Source of the DNA: Merdimonas sp963929015 | GTDB lineage: Bacteria > Bacillota > Clostridia > Lachnospirales > Lachnospiraceae | NCBI RefSeq assembly: GCF_963929015.1 | Contig: NZ_CAWVHE010000001.1 | Coordinates: forward strand, 1-64,000 | Length of the DNA: 64,000 nucleotides | Direction: 5' to 3' | In this document: positions 17,099 through 25,777 of the stretch, in pieces | How positions within the stretch are numbered: the stretch's first letter is position 1 | Layout of the letters: every line of letters begins with the position of its first letter | Notes under the pieces: model-generated | Databases searched by the model: none | What the model was told of the DNA's origin: nothing | The model's input: only the letters and a program-made list of their open reading frames with translations | Program-made: the position numbers and the translations under genes

Positions 17099-17521
17099 TT
17101 ACTCTCCGGCAGCAACCTCGTAAGCCAGACGGTATGTTCCGCCGTCCTCTACCGGCTGGGTGTCCGCGCTGTACTGGCCGTACTCGCCGTCGACATAGAT
17201 CGCCCAGTATGCGCCGTCCGTATCATAATCCGCGGTCAGGCCATTTACGGTATTGATGTACAGCCCGTAATCATCTTCGTCGCCCTCGTAAGAAAAGTCT
17301 TCGCTTTCCGCCGCTTCATCCATAAGCTCACGCAGCGTCTCCACATCGGTGGAAAGTTCATAAGACGTTACCTCTCCGGCGTCATCCATGACCTCCAGGG
17401 TACAGGTTTTGGAGCCTTCTTTTGTCTTTGGCCCTGCAACGAAATAAACGACTGCGAAAATAACCGCGATCACGATCACTGCCGCCAGGGCAATCCAGAT
17501 TTTCTTTTTGCTTTTCTGCAT
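17099..17521 (-). CDS. Membrane-anchored DUF4430 (transcobalamin-like C-terminal) protein
   Basis: 140 residues. The start is the ATG at 17521, eight bases after AAGGAG; an upstream reading to 17620 crosses the terminator hairpin and is rejected. Residues 1-30 are a basic start plus one transmembrane helix (KIWIALAAVIVIAVIFAVVYFVAG), so the rest faces outside. Residues 55-138 hold the DUF4430 pattern YGLYINTVNGL, AYWAIYVDGEYGQ, GGTYRLAYE. This fold is the small domain of mammalian cobalamin carriers. With the riboswitch and the S-component it is inferred to capture corrinoid at the cell surface. It has no lipobox cysteine. Confidence 0.8.
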   Translation of the reverse strand: MQKSKKKIWIALAAVIVIAVIFAVVYFVAGPKTKEGSKTCTLEVMDDAGEVTSYELSTDVETLRELMDEAAESEDFSYEGDEDDYGLYINTVNGLTADYDTDGAYWAIYVDGEYGQYSADTQPVEDGGTYRLAYEVAAGE

Positions 17522-17581
17522 CTTCTTTTCTCCTTTTCTTCTTTGATGAAGTTGAAAGGTACTAATCCATTTCCATTTAGC

Positions 17582-17612
17582 AAAAACGCCCGCTTCCACA
17601 GGGAAACGGGCG
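17582..17612 (-). terminator. Expression-platform terminator of the cobalamin riboswitch
   Basis: On the minus strand, CGCCCGTTTCC (17612-17602) pairs with GGAAGCGGGCG (17597-17587), followed by TTTTT. It lies between the aptamer and the DUF4430 start, so ligand binding could switch off transcription. Confidence 0.85.
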
Positions 17613-17690
17613 TACTTCACGCATGATTACCGCAGTTTGCGGCGGATGTACAACCAGTTACTCGTGGTTTGGAAAAGATCCTGTACAGCA

Positions 17691-17851
17691 ACAGGCAGGT
17701 CTCCTGGCTCACAGATCATCATGCATATCCGCCTTCCCGATCTCTCAGTGGCATCGCCGGTTACGCACTCCCTGATTACAGTGACGAGTTCGCACAGGAT
17801 TTGCACCTGTTTCCCTTTTCACCAAATCAGCTTCCTGAATTGACACCTGTC
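17691..17851 (-). promoter_or_regulatory. Cobalamin (adenosylcobalamin-type) riboswitch
   Basis: Read on the minus strand the block shows the conserved cobalamin aptamer parts in order: GGGAAACAGGTGCAAATCC, then CACTGTAATC, GCCACTG with GGGAAGGC, and the B12 box AGCCAGGAGACCTGCC. The ends pair (ACAGG near 17850 with CCTGT near 17691) to close P1. A Rho-independent terminator follows at 17582-17612, so off-switching by transcription termination is likely. Confidence 0.93.
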
Positions 17852-17887
17852 GCTTCTTTCATTCAACTATGTTCAGTTATAACATAT

Positions 17888-17928
17888 TTTTCCAGAAAAA
17901 ACAACGCCCTGTTCAAAAGAACAGGGCG
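17888..17928 (-). terminator. Terminator of ppdK
   Basis: Stem CGCCCTGTTC/GAACAGGGCG (17905-17928) with an AAAA loop; a T-rich run follows on the minus strand. Confidence 0.88.
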
Positions 17929-17962
17929 CTGCGGATCATTTGTGATTCGATATCGCTTCCGC

Positions 17963-20587
17963 TTATTTGTGAGCGATCGCTGCCTGAGCTGCTGCCAGTC
18001 TTGCGATCGGTACACGGAACGGTGAGCAGGATACATAATCCAGTCCAAGGCTGTCGCAGAATTCAACAGAGGACGGATCTCCGCCGTGCTCGCCGCAGAT
18101 ACCAAGGTGCATGTTCGGGTTGCTGGATTTTCCAAGCTCGATCGCCATCTTCATCAGCTTGCCAACACCTACCTGATCCAGTTTTGCAAACGGATCGTTC
18201 TCGTAAATCTTAGCATCATAGTATGCATTCAGGAATTTTCCTGCGTCATCACGGGAGAATCCGAAGGTCATCTGTGTCAGGTCGTTGGTACCGAAGCAGA
18301 AGAAGTCAGCTTCTTTTGCGATCTCATCGGCTGTCAGAGCAGCTCTCGGAATCTCGATCATGGTACCTACTTCGTACTTCAGGTCGATGCCTGCTGCAGC
18401 GATCTCTGCGTCAGCAGTCTCAACTACGAATTTCTTCACATATTTCAGCTCTTTGATCTCTCCAACCAGCGGGATCATGATCTCCGGCTTGATGGTCCAG
18501 TCCGGATGAGCCTTCTGTACTTTGATGGCTGCGCGGATGACAGCTCTTGTCTGCATCTTTGCGATCTCCGGATAAGTAACTGCCAGACGGCATCCACGGT
18601 GACCCATCATCGGGTTGAACTCGTGCAGGCTGTCGATAACGGCTTTGATCTGCTCAACGGTCTTGCCCTGAGCCTCAGCCAGTTTCTTGATATCCTCTTC
18701 CTCAGTTGGAACGAACTCATGAAGCGGCGGATCCAGGAAACGGATGGTTACCGGATTTCCTTCCAGAGCCTCGTACAGCTCTTCGAAGTCTCCCTGCTGA
18801 TACGGCAGGACTTTCTCCAGAGCCTTTTCTCTTTCTTCCTCGGTCTCAGAGCAGATCATCTCGCGGAATGCGTCAATTCTGCCTTCTCCGAAGAACATGT
18901 GCTCGGTACGGCAAAGGCCGATACCCTCTGCGCCAAGCTCTACTGCCTTCTTAGCGTCTGCCGGTGTATCTGCATTGGTGCGGACTTTCAGTCTTCTGTA
19001 CTTGTCAGCCCATCCCATGATACGTCCGAACTCGCCTGCGATTGTAGCGTCTACGGTCGGGATGATTCCATCATAAATGCATCCTGTGGATCCATCCAGG
19101 GAGATCGGATCTCCTTCGTGGAATTCTTTTCCGCCCAGTGTAAATTTCTTATTTGCCTCGTCCATAACGATGTCGCCGCATCCGGATACACAGCAGGTAC
19201 CCATACCACGTGCAACAACGGCTGCGTGAGAAGTCATACCGCCACGAACTGTCAGGATACCCTGAGCGCTCTTCATACCGGTGATATCTTCCGGAGAGGT
19301 CTCCAGACGAACCAGAACAACCTTCTCTCCTCTTTCTGCCCACTCTACAGCATCGTCAGCGGTAAATACGATCTTACCACATGCAGCTCCAGGAGAAGCG
19401 CCAAGAGCCTTGCCCATCGGGGTAGCTTTCTTCAGTGCGTCGGCGTCGAACTGCGGATGAAGCAGAGAGTCTAAGTTTCTCGGATCGATCATTGCTACAG
19501 CTTCTTCTTCCGTTCTCATGCCCTCGTCAACCAGGTCGCATGCGATCTTCAGAGCAGCTTTTGCAGTTCTCTTACCGTTACGTGTCTGCAGCATGTACAG
19601 TTTGCCGTGCTCTACGGTAAACTCCATGTCCTGCATGTCTCTGTAGTGAGTCTCCAGAGTCTTGCATACATCTTTGAACTGTGCAAATGCCTCCGGGAAT
19701 TTTTCTTCCATTTCGGAAATGTGCATCGGAGTACGAACTCCGGCAACAACGTCCTCGCCCTGTGCATTGGTAAGGAATTCTCCGAACAGACCGTTTTCTC
19801 CTGTAGCAGGGTCACGGGTAAATGCAACACCTGTACCACAGTCGTCTCCCATGTTACCAAATGCCATCATCTGTACGTTGACAGCAGTTCCCCAGGAGTA
19901 CGGAATATCGTTGTCACGACGGTATACATTGGCTCTCGGGTTGTCCCAGGAACGGAATACAGCCTTTACAGCGCCCATCAGCTGCTCTTTTGCGTCAGCC
20001 GGGAAATCTGTTCCGATCTTCTCTTTGTACTCTGCCTTGAACTGTCCTGCCAGAGTCTTCAGATCTTCTGCTGTAAGCTCAACGTCCTGTTTTACTCCTT
20101 TTTCTTCTTTCATCTTGTCGATGAGCTCTTCAAAATATTTCTTGCCGACTTCCATAACAACGTCGGAATACATCTGGATAAATCTTCTGTAGCAGTCCCA
20201 TGCCCAGCGCGGGTTTCCGGATGCTGCAGCAAGTGTCTCTACTACTTCTTCATTCAGACCAAGGTTCAGGATGGTATCCATCATACCAGGCATAGAAGCT
20301 CTTGCACCGGAACGAACAGAAACAAGCAGCGGATTCTCTTTATCTCCGAACTTCTTTCCTGTAATCTCTTCCAGCTTTGTCATAGCCTCCATGATCTGTC
20401 CCATGATCTCATCGTTGATCTGTCTGCCGTCCTCATAATACTGAGTACAAGCTTCTGTCGTTACAGTAAATCCCTGCGGAACCGGCAGGCCCAGGCTTGT
20501 CATCTCAGCCAGGTTGGCACCCTTGCCACCGAGAAGGTTTCTCATATTTGCATTACCTTCGGTGAACATATACACCCATTTTGCCAT
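17963..20587 (-). CDS. ppdK: Pyruvate, phosphate dikinase
   Basis: 874 residues, full length. The N-terminal nucleotide domain starts MAKWVYMFTEG and contains GGKGANLAEMTSLGLPVPQGF and SVRSGARASMPGMMDTILNLG. The central swivelling domain carries the phosphohistidine motif GGMTSHAAVVARGMG. The C-terminal PEP/pyruvate barrel has GIGLCRTEHMFF, HGCR-like MMGHRGCR and FGTNDLTQMTFGFSRDD. It interconverts pyruvate + ATP + Pi and PEP + AMP + PPi. The PPi it makes or uses connects it with the membrane pyrophosphatase at 45447. Own promoter (20631-20659) and terminator (17888-17928). No regulatory DUF299 gene is next to it. Confidence 0.97.
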   Translation of the reverse strand: MAKWVYMFTEGNANMRNLLGGKGANLAEMTSLGLPVPQGFTVTTEACTQYYEDGRQINDEIMGQIMEAMTKLEEITGKKFGDKENPLLVSVRSGARASMPGMMDTILNLGLNEEVVETLAAASGNPRWAWDCYRRFIQMYSDVVMEVGKKYFEELIDKMKEEKGVKQDVELTAEDLKTLAGQFKAEYKEKIGTDFPADAKEQLMGAVKAVFRSWDNPRANVYRRDNDIPYSWGTAVNVQMMAFGNMGDDCGTGVAFTRDPATGENGLFGEFLTNAQGEDVVAGVRTPMHISEMEEKFPEAFAQFKDVCKTLETHYRDMQDMEFTVEHGKLYMLQTRNGKRTAKAALKIACDLVDEGMRTEEEAVAMIDPRNLDSLLHPQFDADALKKATPMGKALGASPGAACGKIVFTADDAVEWAERGEKVVLVRLETSPEDITGMKSAQGILTVRGGMTSHAAVVARGMGTCCVSGCGDIVMDEANKKFTLGGKEFHEGDPISLDGSTGCIYDGIIPTVDATIAGEFGRIMGWADKYRRLKVRTNADTPADAKKAVELGAEGIGLCRTEHMFFGEGRIDAFREMICSETEEEREKALEKVLPYQQGDFEELYEALEGNPVTIRFLDPPLHEFVPTEEEDIKKLAEAQGKTVEQIKAVIDSLHEFNPMMGHRGCRLAVTYPEIAKMQTRAVIRAAIKVQKAHPDWTIKPEIMIPLVGEIKELKYVKKFVVETADAEIAAAGIDLKYEVGTMIEIPRAALTADEIAKEADFFCFGTNDLTQMTFGFSRDDAGKFLNAYYDAKIYENDPFAKLDQVGVGKLMKMAIELGKSSNPNMHLGICGEHGGDPSSVEFCDSLGLDYVSCSPFRVPIARLAAAQAAIAHK

Positions 20588-20630
20588 TTGTCATGACCTC
20601 CTAAACTAATTTTTTCTAAGTCGCACATCT

Positions 20631-20659
20631 ATTTTACTGGTTTTACCAATATTCGTCAA
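20631..20659 (-). promoter_or_regulatory. Promoter of ppdK
   Basis: On the minus strand TTGACG (20659-20654), 17-bp spacer, TAAAAT (20636-20631), about 45 bases before the start codon, which has the ribosome site AGGAGG. Confidence 0.65.
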
Positions 20660-20687
20660 GGGTTTTAACAATGTTGAAACACTGTCT

Positions 20688-22076
20688 CTACATATTTTTA
20701 AGGAAGGCAAGGTATCCTCTGTATGCCTCGTATACATCTGCCTTGCTGGTGGTCTCCCAGGGTGCGTGCATGGACAGTACCGGCACGCCGCTGTCGATCA
20801 CTTCCATGCCGTAATTGGCCATGATATAGGCAATGGTTCCGCCGCCGCCCACATCTACTTTCCCAAGTTCCGCAAACTGGTACGCCACCTGCTCTTCGTC
20901 CATAGCACGGCGGATCTGTGCCAGATACTCGGCATTCGCATCATTGGATCCGTTCTTTCCACGGCTTCCGGTAAATTTATTAAACACCAGTCCTTTGCCG
21001 AAAAATGCGGAGCTTCTCTTCTCAAATGCGTCCGCAAACATGGGATCGTAGGCTGCACTGACATCGGAAGACAGCATTTTAGAATTCTGCAGGGCTCTTC
21101 TTACCTTCAGTTCGGACTCGCCGGACTCCATAGCGATCAACTCTGCCACCACATTTTCAAAGAAACGGGAGTGCATTCCGGTGGCTCCGACGCTTCCGAT
21201 TTCTTCTTTGTCCACCAGGATACAGCACGCGGTACGGTCCGTCACCTTTGCATCCAGCATTGCAAAAAGAGACGTAAAAGCACATACTCTGTCATCCTGC
21301 CCGTAAGCCAGGATCATGCTGCGATCGATCCCGCAGTCTCTTGCTTTGCCTGCCGGCACAATCTCCAGCTCTGCAGAAACAAAATCTTCTTCTTCAATAT
21401 TATAGGATTCTTTGAGGATCTTCGCTACATTTGCCTTAACTGCGTCCTTTTCCTCGTTGTCCAGTCCCTCTGTTTCTTCAAGCGGGCAGCTTGCAATGAT
21501 CAGATCCAGTTTCTCTCCTTCGATCACTGCGCTTGCCTTCTGCTCCATCTGCTTGGCGGCCAGGTGCACCAGAAGATCAGAAATCACAAATACCGGATCT
21601 TCTTCTTTCTCACCGATACTTACATTAATCACAGTCCCGTCCTTTTTCACCACAACACCATGCAGCGCCAGCGGGATCGTAAGCCACTGATACTTCTTAA
21701 TGCCCCCATAATAATGAGTATCCAGGTACGCGAACTCGTCGCTTTCATAGAGAGGATTCTGCTTCACGTCAATCCTCGGAGAATCAATATGCGCGCCCAG
21801 AATATTCATTCCCTTCTCCAGCGGCTGCCTGCCGATCTGGAACAGCGCGATACTCTTATCCATGCACACCGCATAGATCTTGTCGCCCGCTTTCAGCGGA
21901 GCCTTTACTTCCTCAAGACTGACATACCCGGCCTTCCTGGCTTCCGCCACGGCAAGAGCAACACACTCCCGCTCGGTCTTACCGGCATCCAGACACCCCT
22001 TATAACGCTCATTGATCTGCTCAAGCTCCATTTTCCGGGCAGATGTGTAGCTTTTCCAAACATTTTTTCTGTCCAT
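20688..22076 (-). CDS. M18 family aspartyl-type aminopeptidase
   Basis: 462 residues from the ATG at 22076 (RBS AAAGGAGTGG); the reading from 22130 enters the REP-containing spacer and is rejected. The dinuclear zinc motifs of the M18/LAP4 family are present: GAHIDSPRIDVKQNPLY, DKEEIGSVGATGMHS and the C-terminal VPVLSMHAPWETTSKADVYE. It is a cytosolic enzyme that removes N-terminal residues, often acidic ones, from peptides and assembles into a large tetrahedral complex. Monocistronic by position. Confidence 0.92.
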   Translation of the reverse strand: MDRKNVWKSYTSARKMELEQINERYKGCLDAGKTERECVALAVAEARKAGYVSLEEVKAPLKAGDKIYAVCMDKSIALFQIGRQPLEKGMNILGAHIDSPRIDVKQNPLYESDEFAYLDTHYYGGIKKYQWLTIPLALHGVVVKKDGTVINVSIGEKEEDPVFVISDLLVHLAAKQMEQKASAVIEGEKLDLIIASCPLEETEGLDNEEKDAVKANVAKILKESYNIEEEDFVSAELEIVPAGKARDCGIDRSMILAYGQDDRVCAFTSLFAMLDAKVTDRTACCILVDKEEIGSVGATGMHSRFFENVVAELIAMESGESELKVRRALQNSKMLSSDVSAAYDPMFADAFEKRSSAFFGKGLVFNKFTGSRGKNGSNDANAEYLAQIRRAMDEEQVAYQFAELGKVDVGGGGTIAYIMANYGMEVIDSGVPVLSMHAPWETTSKADVYEAYRGYLAFLKNM

Positions 22077-22110
22077 GTTTTCCACTCCTTTCTTTGACAA
22101 CAGTATAACA

Positions 22111-22195
22111 GGAGACGTAGACTTTTGCAAAAGGTCTACGTCCCAATTTGCATTTTACCCTGTACCTTTTTGTAAATCAGGGTGTACCCGACTCA
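22111..22195. repeat. REP palindrome copy 2 (3' side of RAYT)
   Basis: Inverted repeat GAGACGTAGACTTTT/AAAAGGTCTACGTCCC (22111-22144), followed by an ACCCTGTACC box and a GGGTGTACCC box up to 22191. The order of boxes is the mirror of the copy at 23010-23085, so the RAYT gene sits between two inverted repeat units. Confidence 0.85.
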
Positions 22196-22200
22196 TTTTC

Positions 22201-22968
22201 CTACTTGTTCTGCAGCTCATTCATCAATGTATTGCAGTGTTTCTTTGCAATCTTTTTTGAGATTTTTAGTGTTTTTACTAAGCACGAGATATACGAGTCC
22301 TGAAGTTCGCTTTCCTCAAATACCTGGAGGAGCGTCATAAGATTCCGCTCCTCACAAATTTCTTCAGCGATTAGTAATGCCGCGTCTTTCTGCTTCGCCA
22401 ACATTTCTTCTTTTATATCTGCAAAAACCTGTACGTCTCTGGATCCGTGAAATTTTTCGAACTCTTCGTATTCTGCAAAAGTACTTGTATATTTTTTTAT
22501 TGCATTGGAATGGATGATCCCGGGCGTTTCCAGCATGTATTCAGCCATACTGCTGTATTTATAGCGCTCCGGATGCCTTACCATCCCCGCCTTTACTGGA
22601 TTCAGATGGATATACCGCATACAATTCCAATAATATGCATCTGTTTCAATACATTCACTAATAAATCTGTTTTGAAATACATGGCCATTCCTGTGATGCT
22701 TGTAATTGTAATAATTCGCATACTCGGCCAAAACGACTGCCATAAATAATGATAAAACCTGGAGTTCAGCTTTGATAATCAGATGTGCGTGATTTGACAT
22801 GATACAATATGCGTAAATTTCTACGTCATATTTCTTTAGATATTTTAGAATAATTTTTTTGAAATAAATCTTTTCTCTTTGCTGATTATAGATTTTCTCT
22901 TTGTTGATTCCCTTAACAATAATATGGTAAAAATCTGTGAGACTTTTTTGTCTTCTTGTTGTTGGCAT
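22201..22968 (-). mobile_element. REP-associated tyrosine transposase (RAYT, Y1_Tnp / IS200-like HUH)
   Basis: 255-residue HUH single-strand transposase. The start at 22968 has an excellent RBS (AAAGGAGG, six bases). Motifs: FYHIIVKG near residue 13, the HUH pair in CIMSNHAHLII (H60, H62), tyrosine candidates in AEYANYYNYKHH (residues 83-89, catalytic Tyr expected here), HVFQNRF and the family block MRYIHLNPVKAGMVRHPE. RAYTs cleave and join hairpin REP DNA and are usually present as one domesticated copy without IS ends. It is flanked on both sides by REP palindromes of the same family found across the window. Its codons are clearly more AT-rich than the neighbours, indicating foreign origin. 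Confidence 0.92.
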
Positions 22969-23009
22969 TCAGCTCCTCCTTTCGGATGCTGAACTCCGTT
23001 CGGGTACAG

Positions 23010-23085
23010 GGTAAATGTCAATTGGGTACACCCTGATTTTCAATTTGGGACGTAGACCTTTGCAAAAGGTCTACGTCCCAAATTG
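23010..23085. repeat. REP palindrome copy 3 (5' side of RAYT, 3' end of kbl)
   Basis: Boxes GGGTACAGGG and GGGTACACCCTG precede a 45-nt inverted repeat (23041-23085) with CAATTTGGGACGTAGACC arms around TTTGCAAAA. It lies 7 bp after the kbl stop and can terminate that operon. Confidence 0.87.
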
Positions 23086-23092
23086 TTTGTTG

Positions 23093-24292
23093 TTATTTCA
23101 ATCCCATCTCTTCTCTTACTTCGATGAAGCATTTTACGATGAAATCGATATCTTCTTTGGTATGACTTGCACATACCTGTGTACGGATTCTTGCTTTTCC
23201 CTTCGGTACTACCGGATAGGAGAATGCTACGACATACACACCCTTGTCCATCATGCGGCTTGCGAACTCTGCTGCTGTCTTCTCATCATACAGCATAACC
23301 GGTACGCAGGGATGTGTTCCCGGAATGATGTCGAATCCGTTGTCTACCAGTTTCTGACGATAGTATGCGGTTACTTCCTCCAGGTGATCGCGAAGCTCTG
23401 TGCTCTCGTCCAGCATGTCAAAGAGCTCCAGACTTGCGCCGACGATCGCCGGTGCCAGAGAGTTGGAAAAGAGGTACGGACGGCTTCTCTGACGAAGAAG
23501 ATCAATGATCTCTTTACGTCCGGATGTATATCCGCCGGAAGCTCCGCCAAGCGCCTTGCCCAGGGTTCCTGTGATGATGTCAACACGTCCCTGCACGCCA
23601 CAGTACTCCGGAGTCCCGCGTCCTGTCTTTCCTACGAATCCAACTGCATGGCTGTCGTCTACCATTACCAGTGCATTATATTTATCTGCCAGGTCACATA
23701 CGCCCTGCAGATTACAGATGATACCATCCATGGAGAATACACCGTCTGTTGCGATCAGTTTGATCCTTGCGCCGGCTTCATCAGCCTCTTTTAATTTCGC
23801 TTCCAGATCTTCCATATCATTGTTTTTGTAACGGAATCTCTTTGCCTTGCAAAGACGAACACCATCGATGATGGATGCGTGGTTCAGCTCATCACTGATA
23901 ACTGCGTCTTCTGCTGTCAGGATCGTCTCAAACAGACCGCCGTTCGCATCGAAGCAGGAGGAATACAGAATCGTGTCGTCTGTTCCCAGGAAGTTGGAGA
24001 TCTTCTTCTCCAGCTGTTTGTGGATATCCTGGGTTCCGCAGATGAAACGTACAGAAGCAACGCCAAATCCTTTCTGGTCATAGGTTTTCTTTGCAGCCTC
24101 GATCAGACGGGGGCTGTCACCCAGACCCAGATAGTTGTTTGCACACATGCAGAGGAGTTCTCTTCCGTCTTCCATCTTTACTCTTGCACCCTGGGGAGAT
24201 ACAAATGGAGCCTCACCTTTAAAAAGTCCGGCTTCTTTAATTCCCTCTACTTCTTTTGCGTAAATGTCCAAAATATCGTTTTTACGAGCCAT
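23093..24292 (-). CDS. kbl: Glycine C-acetyltransferase (2-amino-3-ketobutyrate CoA ligase)
   Basis: 399 residues from the ATG at 24292; the TTG nine bases upstream lies too close to the ribosome site. It is an alpha-oxoamine synthase with YLGLGDSPRLIEA, the NHASIIDG loop, MVDDSHAVGFVG and the PLP lysine in GTLGKALGG. It cleaves 2-amino-3-ketobutyrate with CoA to glycine and acetyl-CoA, the second step of threonine breakdown. It follows tdh by about 150 bp on the same strand and forms a functional pair with it. Confidence 0.95.
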   Translation of the reverse strand: MARKNDILDIYAKEVEGIKEAGLFKGEAPFVSPQGARVKMEDGRELLCMCANNYLGLGDSPRLIEAAKKTYDQKGFGVASVRFICGTQDIHKQLEKKISNFLGTDDTILYSSCFDANGGLFETILTAEDAVISDELNHASIIDGVRLCKAKRFRYKNNDMEDLEAKLKEADEAGARIKLIATDGVFSMDGIICNLQGVCDLADKYNALVMVDDSHAVGFVGKTGRGTPEYCGVQGRVDIITGTLGKALGGASGGYTSGRKEIIDLLRQRSRPYLFSNSLAPAIVGASLELFDMLDESTELRDHLEEVTAYYRQKLVDNGFDIIPGTHPCVPVMLYDEKTAAEFASRMMDKGVYVVAFSYPVVPKGKARIRTQVCASHTKEDIDFIVKCFIEVREEMGLK

Positions 24293-24439
24293 TTCGTTCA
24301 AATCCTTCTTTCTTATAAATAGGTAGTAACTGTTCGCCGCGTCTTCCGTTCCGGATAAAATCCAACCGGCTGCGGGAACTTATGATACAGCTTTTGTACA
24401 GCTGTCCGCCGCGTCGTTTAAGCGCGGCCTGTCCTGACT

Positions 24440-25501
24440 TTAGTCGTTGATGTGAGACCAGTCAAGGATAACTTTTCCGGACTCTCCGGAGATCATAGCC
24501 TCAAATCCCTTCGCAAAGTCTTTGATGTCAAAGTGATGTGTGATAATCTCTGAAATGTCCAGTCCTGCCTGCAGCATGGTTGACATCTTGTACCAGGTAT
24601 CCCATACCTTTCTTCCATAGATACCGCGCAGGTTCAGTCCGTTGAAGATCACTGTCTCAAGGTCTACGGTAGCGTCTGTTCTCTGCAGCCCCAGAAGAGC
24701 GATCTTTCCGCCGTGCTTCATGTTGTGGATCATGTCATGAAGCGCAGCCTGGGAACCGGACATCTCAAGACCTACGTCGAATCCTTCGGTCATGCCGATC
24801 TCGTTCATAACATCCGGCAGCTTCTCTTTTGCAAGGTTCACAACTCTGGTGGCGCCCAGCTTCTTAGCCAGCTCCAGACGATATTCGTTAAAGTCTGTCA
24901 CTACAACGTGTCTTGCGCCTGCAAATTTAACGATAGCCGCTGCCATGATACCGATGGGGCCTGCACCTGCCACCAGCACGTCCTCGCCTAATACATCGTA
25001 GGAAAGTGCGGTGTGAGTTGCGTTCCCAAACGGATCAAAGATCGCGTACATCTCTTCCGGGATGTTCGGGTTGCAGGGCCATACGTTGGAGGAGGGGATT
25101 ACCAGGTATTCCGCAAATGCGCCGTTGCGGTTTACGCCCACACCTTTGGCATCCTTACAGTTTTCTTTGTGTCCTTCCAGACAGTTGCGGCATTTTCCGC
25201 AGGTGATGTGTCCTTCACCGGATACCAGGTCGCCGATATTGAAGCCCTTGACACCGGATCCAACCTCAACAACCTCACCAACATACTCATGTCCTGCTGT
25301 CAGGCCGATCGGAATGGTGTGCTGTGCCCAGTCATTCCACTGCCAGATATGTACGTCTGTTCCACAGATCGCGGTCTTGTGGATCTTGATCTTGACATCG
25401 TTCGGTCCAACTTCCGGGATCGGAACCCGTTTCATCCACAAGCCTTCTTCCGGCTTCTCTTTGACGAGCGCCCACATCATTCCATCATTTTTTTCACTCA
25501 T
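24440..25501 (-). CDS. tdh: L-threonine 3-dehydrogenase
   Basis: 353 residues from the ATG at 25501, six bases after GGGAGGT. It is a zinc medium-chain dehydrogenase with the catalytic-zinc region CGTDVHIWQWNDW and GHEYVGEVVEVG, the structural-zinc cysteines CGKCRNCLEGHKENC and the NAD loop GAGPIGIMAA. It oxidises threonine to 2-amino-3-ketobutyrate for Kbl. It is divergent from the sstT pair, which imports serine/threonine, so import and breakdown lie back to back. Confidence 0.95.
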   Translation of the reverse strand: MSEKNDGMMWALVKEKPEEGLWMKRVPIPEVGPNDVKIKIHKTAICGTDVHIWQWNDWAQHTIPIGLTAGHEYVGEVVEVGSGVKGFNIGDLVSGEGHITCGKCRNCLEGHKENCKDAKGVGVNRNGAFAEYLVIPSSNVWPCNPNIPEEMYAIFDPFGNATHTALSYDVLGEDVLVAGAGPIGIMAAAIVKFAGARHVVVTDFNEYRLELAKKLGATRVVNLAKEKLPDVMNEIGMTEGFDVGLEMSGSQAALHDMIHNMKHGGKIALLGLQRTDATVDLETVIFNGLNLRGIYGRKVWDTWYKMSTMLQAGLDISEIITHHFDIKDFAKGFEAMISGESGKVILDWSHIND

Positions 25502-25555
25502 GTTGATACCTCCCATATCTTCGTCTCCCCAGACGATTCTTGTATTTTCGCTACT

Positions 25556-25584
25556 ATTATATCATTCATTTTCACGACACACAA
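25556..25584 (-). promoter_or_regulatory. Promoter of tdh-kbl
   Basis: On the minus strand TTGTGT (25584-25579), 17-bp spacer, TATAAT (25561-25556), about 55 bases before the tdh start. It is divergent from the sstT promoter 73 bp away. Confidence 0.7.
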
Positions 25585-25656
25585 TGGATATTCATGAGTT
25601 TCATGTGTACAATTTGTTCATTTTTTTGTACATAACCCCTGTTTCATAAGTTAATA

Positions 25657-25685
25657 TTTACAAATCTTCACATTTCTTTTATAAT
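25657..25685 (+). promoter_or_regulatory. Promoter of sstT copy 1
   Basis: TTTACA (25657-25662), 17-bp spacer, TATAAT (25680-25685). The -35 part (ATTTACAAATC) is shared with the promoter of the second copy. Confidence 0.75.
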
Positions 25686-25734
25686 TGTAGTTAGCATTAT
25701 TATTGGGGGACCATAATCCGAAATCTAGAAGAAA

Positions 25735-25777
25735 GAGAGGATGCAGATATTGTGATGCGAAATATCTGCGAGAAAAG
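25735..25777 (+). promoter_or_regulatory. Hairpin between ribosome site and start codon of sstT copy 1
   Basis: The ribosome site GAGAGG (25735-25740) lies 37 bases before the ATG at 25778. A perfect nine-base-pair hairpin GCAGATATT/AATATCTGC (25743-25769) fills most of this gap. If folded, the remaining spacing is 10 bases. The equivalent leader of sstT copy 2 has the same GAGAGG only six bases before its ATG and no hairpin. Confidence 0.65.

Noticed and set aside
18086..19474. Long plus-strand open frames opposite ppdK
   Set aside because: They are antisense shadows of a highly conserved gene with strong codon bias; their composition (Cys/Ser/His-rich) is not protein-like.
22111..23085. 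Intact insertion sequence of the IS200/IS605 type
   Set aside because: There is no TnpB and there are no IS200-like end hairpins; the protein has RAYT features and sits between REP units, so it is called RAYT rather than IS.
25741..25755. Four-codon leader peptide (MQIL) directly after the GAGAGG site of sstT copy 1
   Set aside because: The ribosome site touches the ATG with no spacing, so initiation there is unlikely; the hairpin explanation is simpler.
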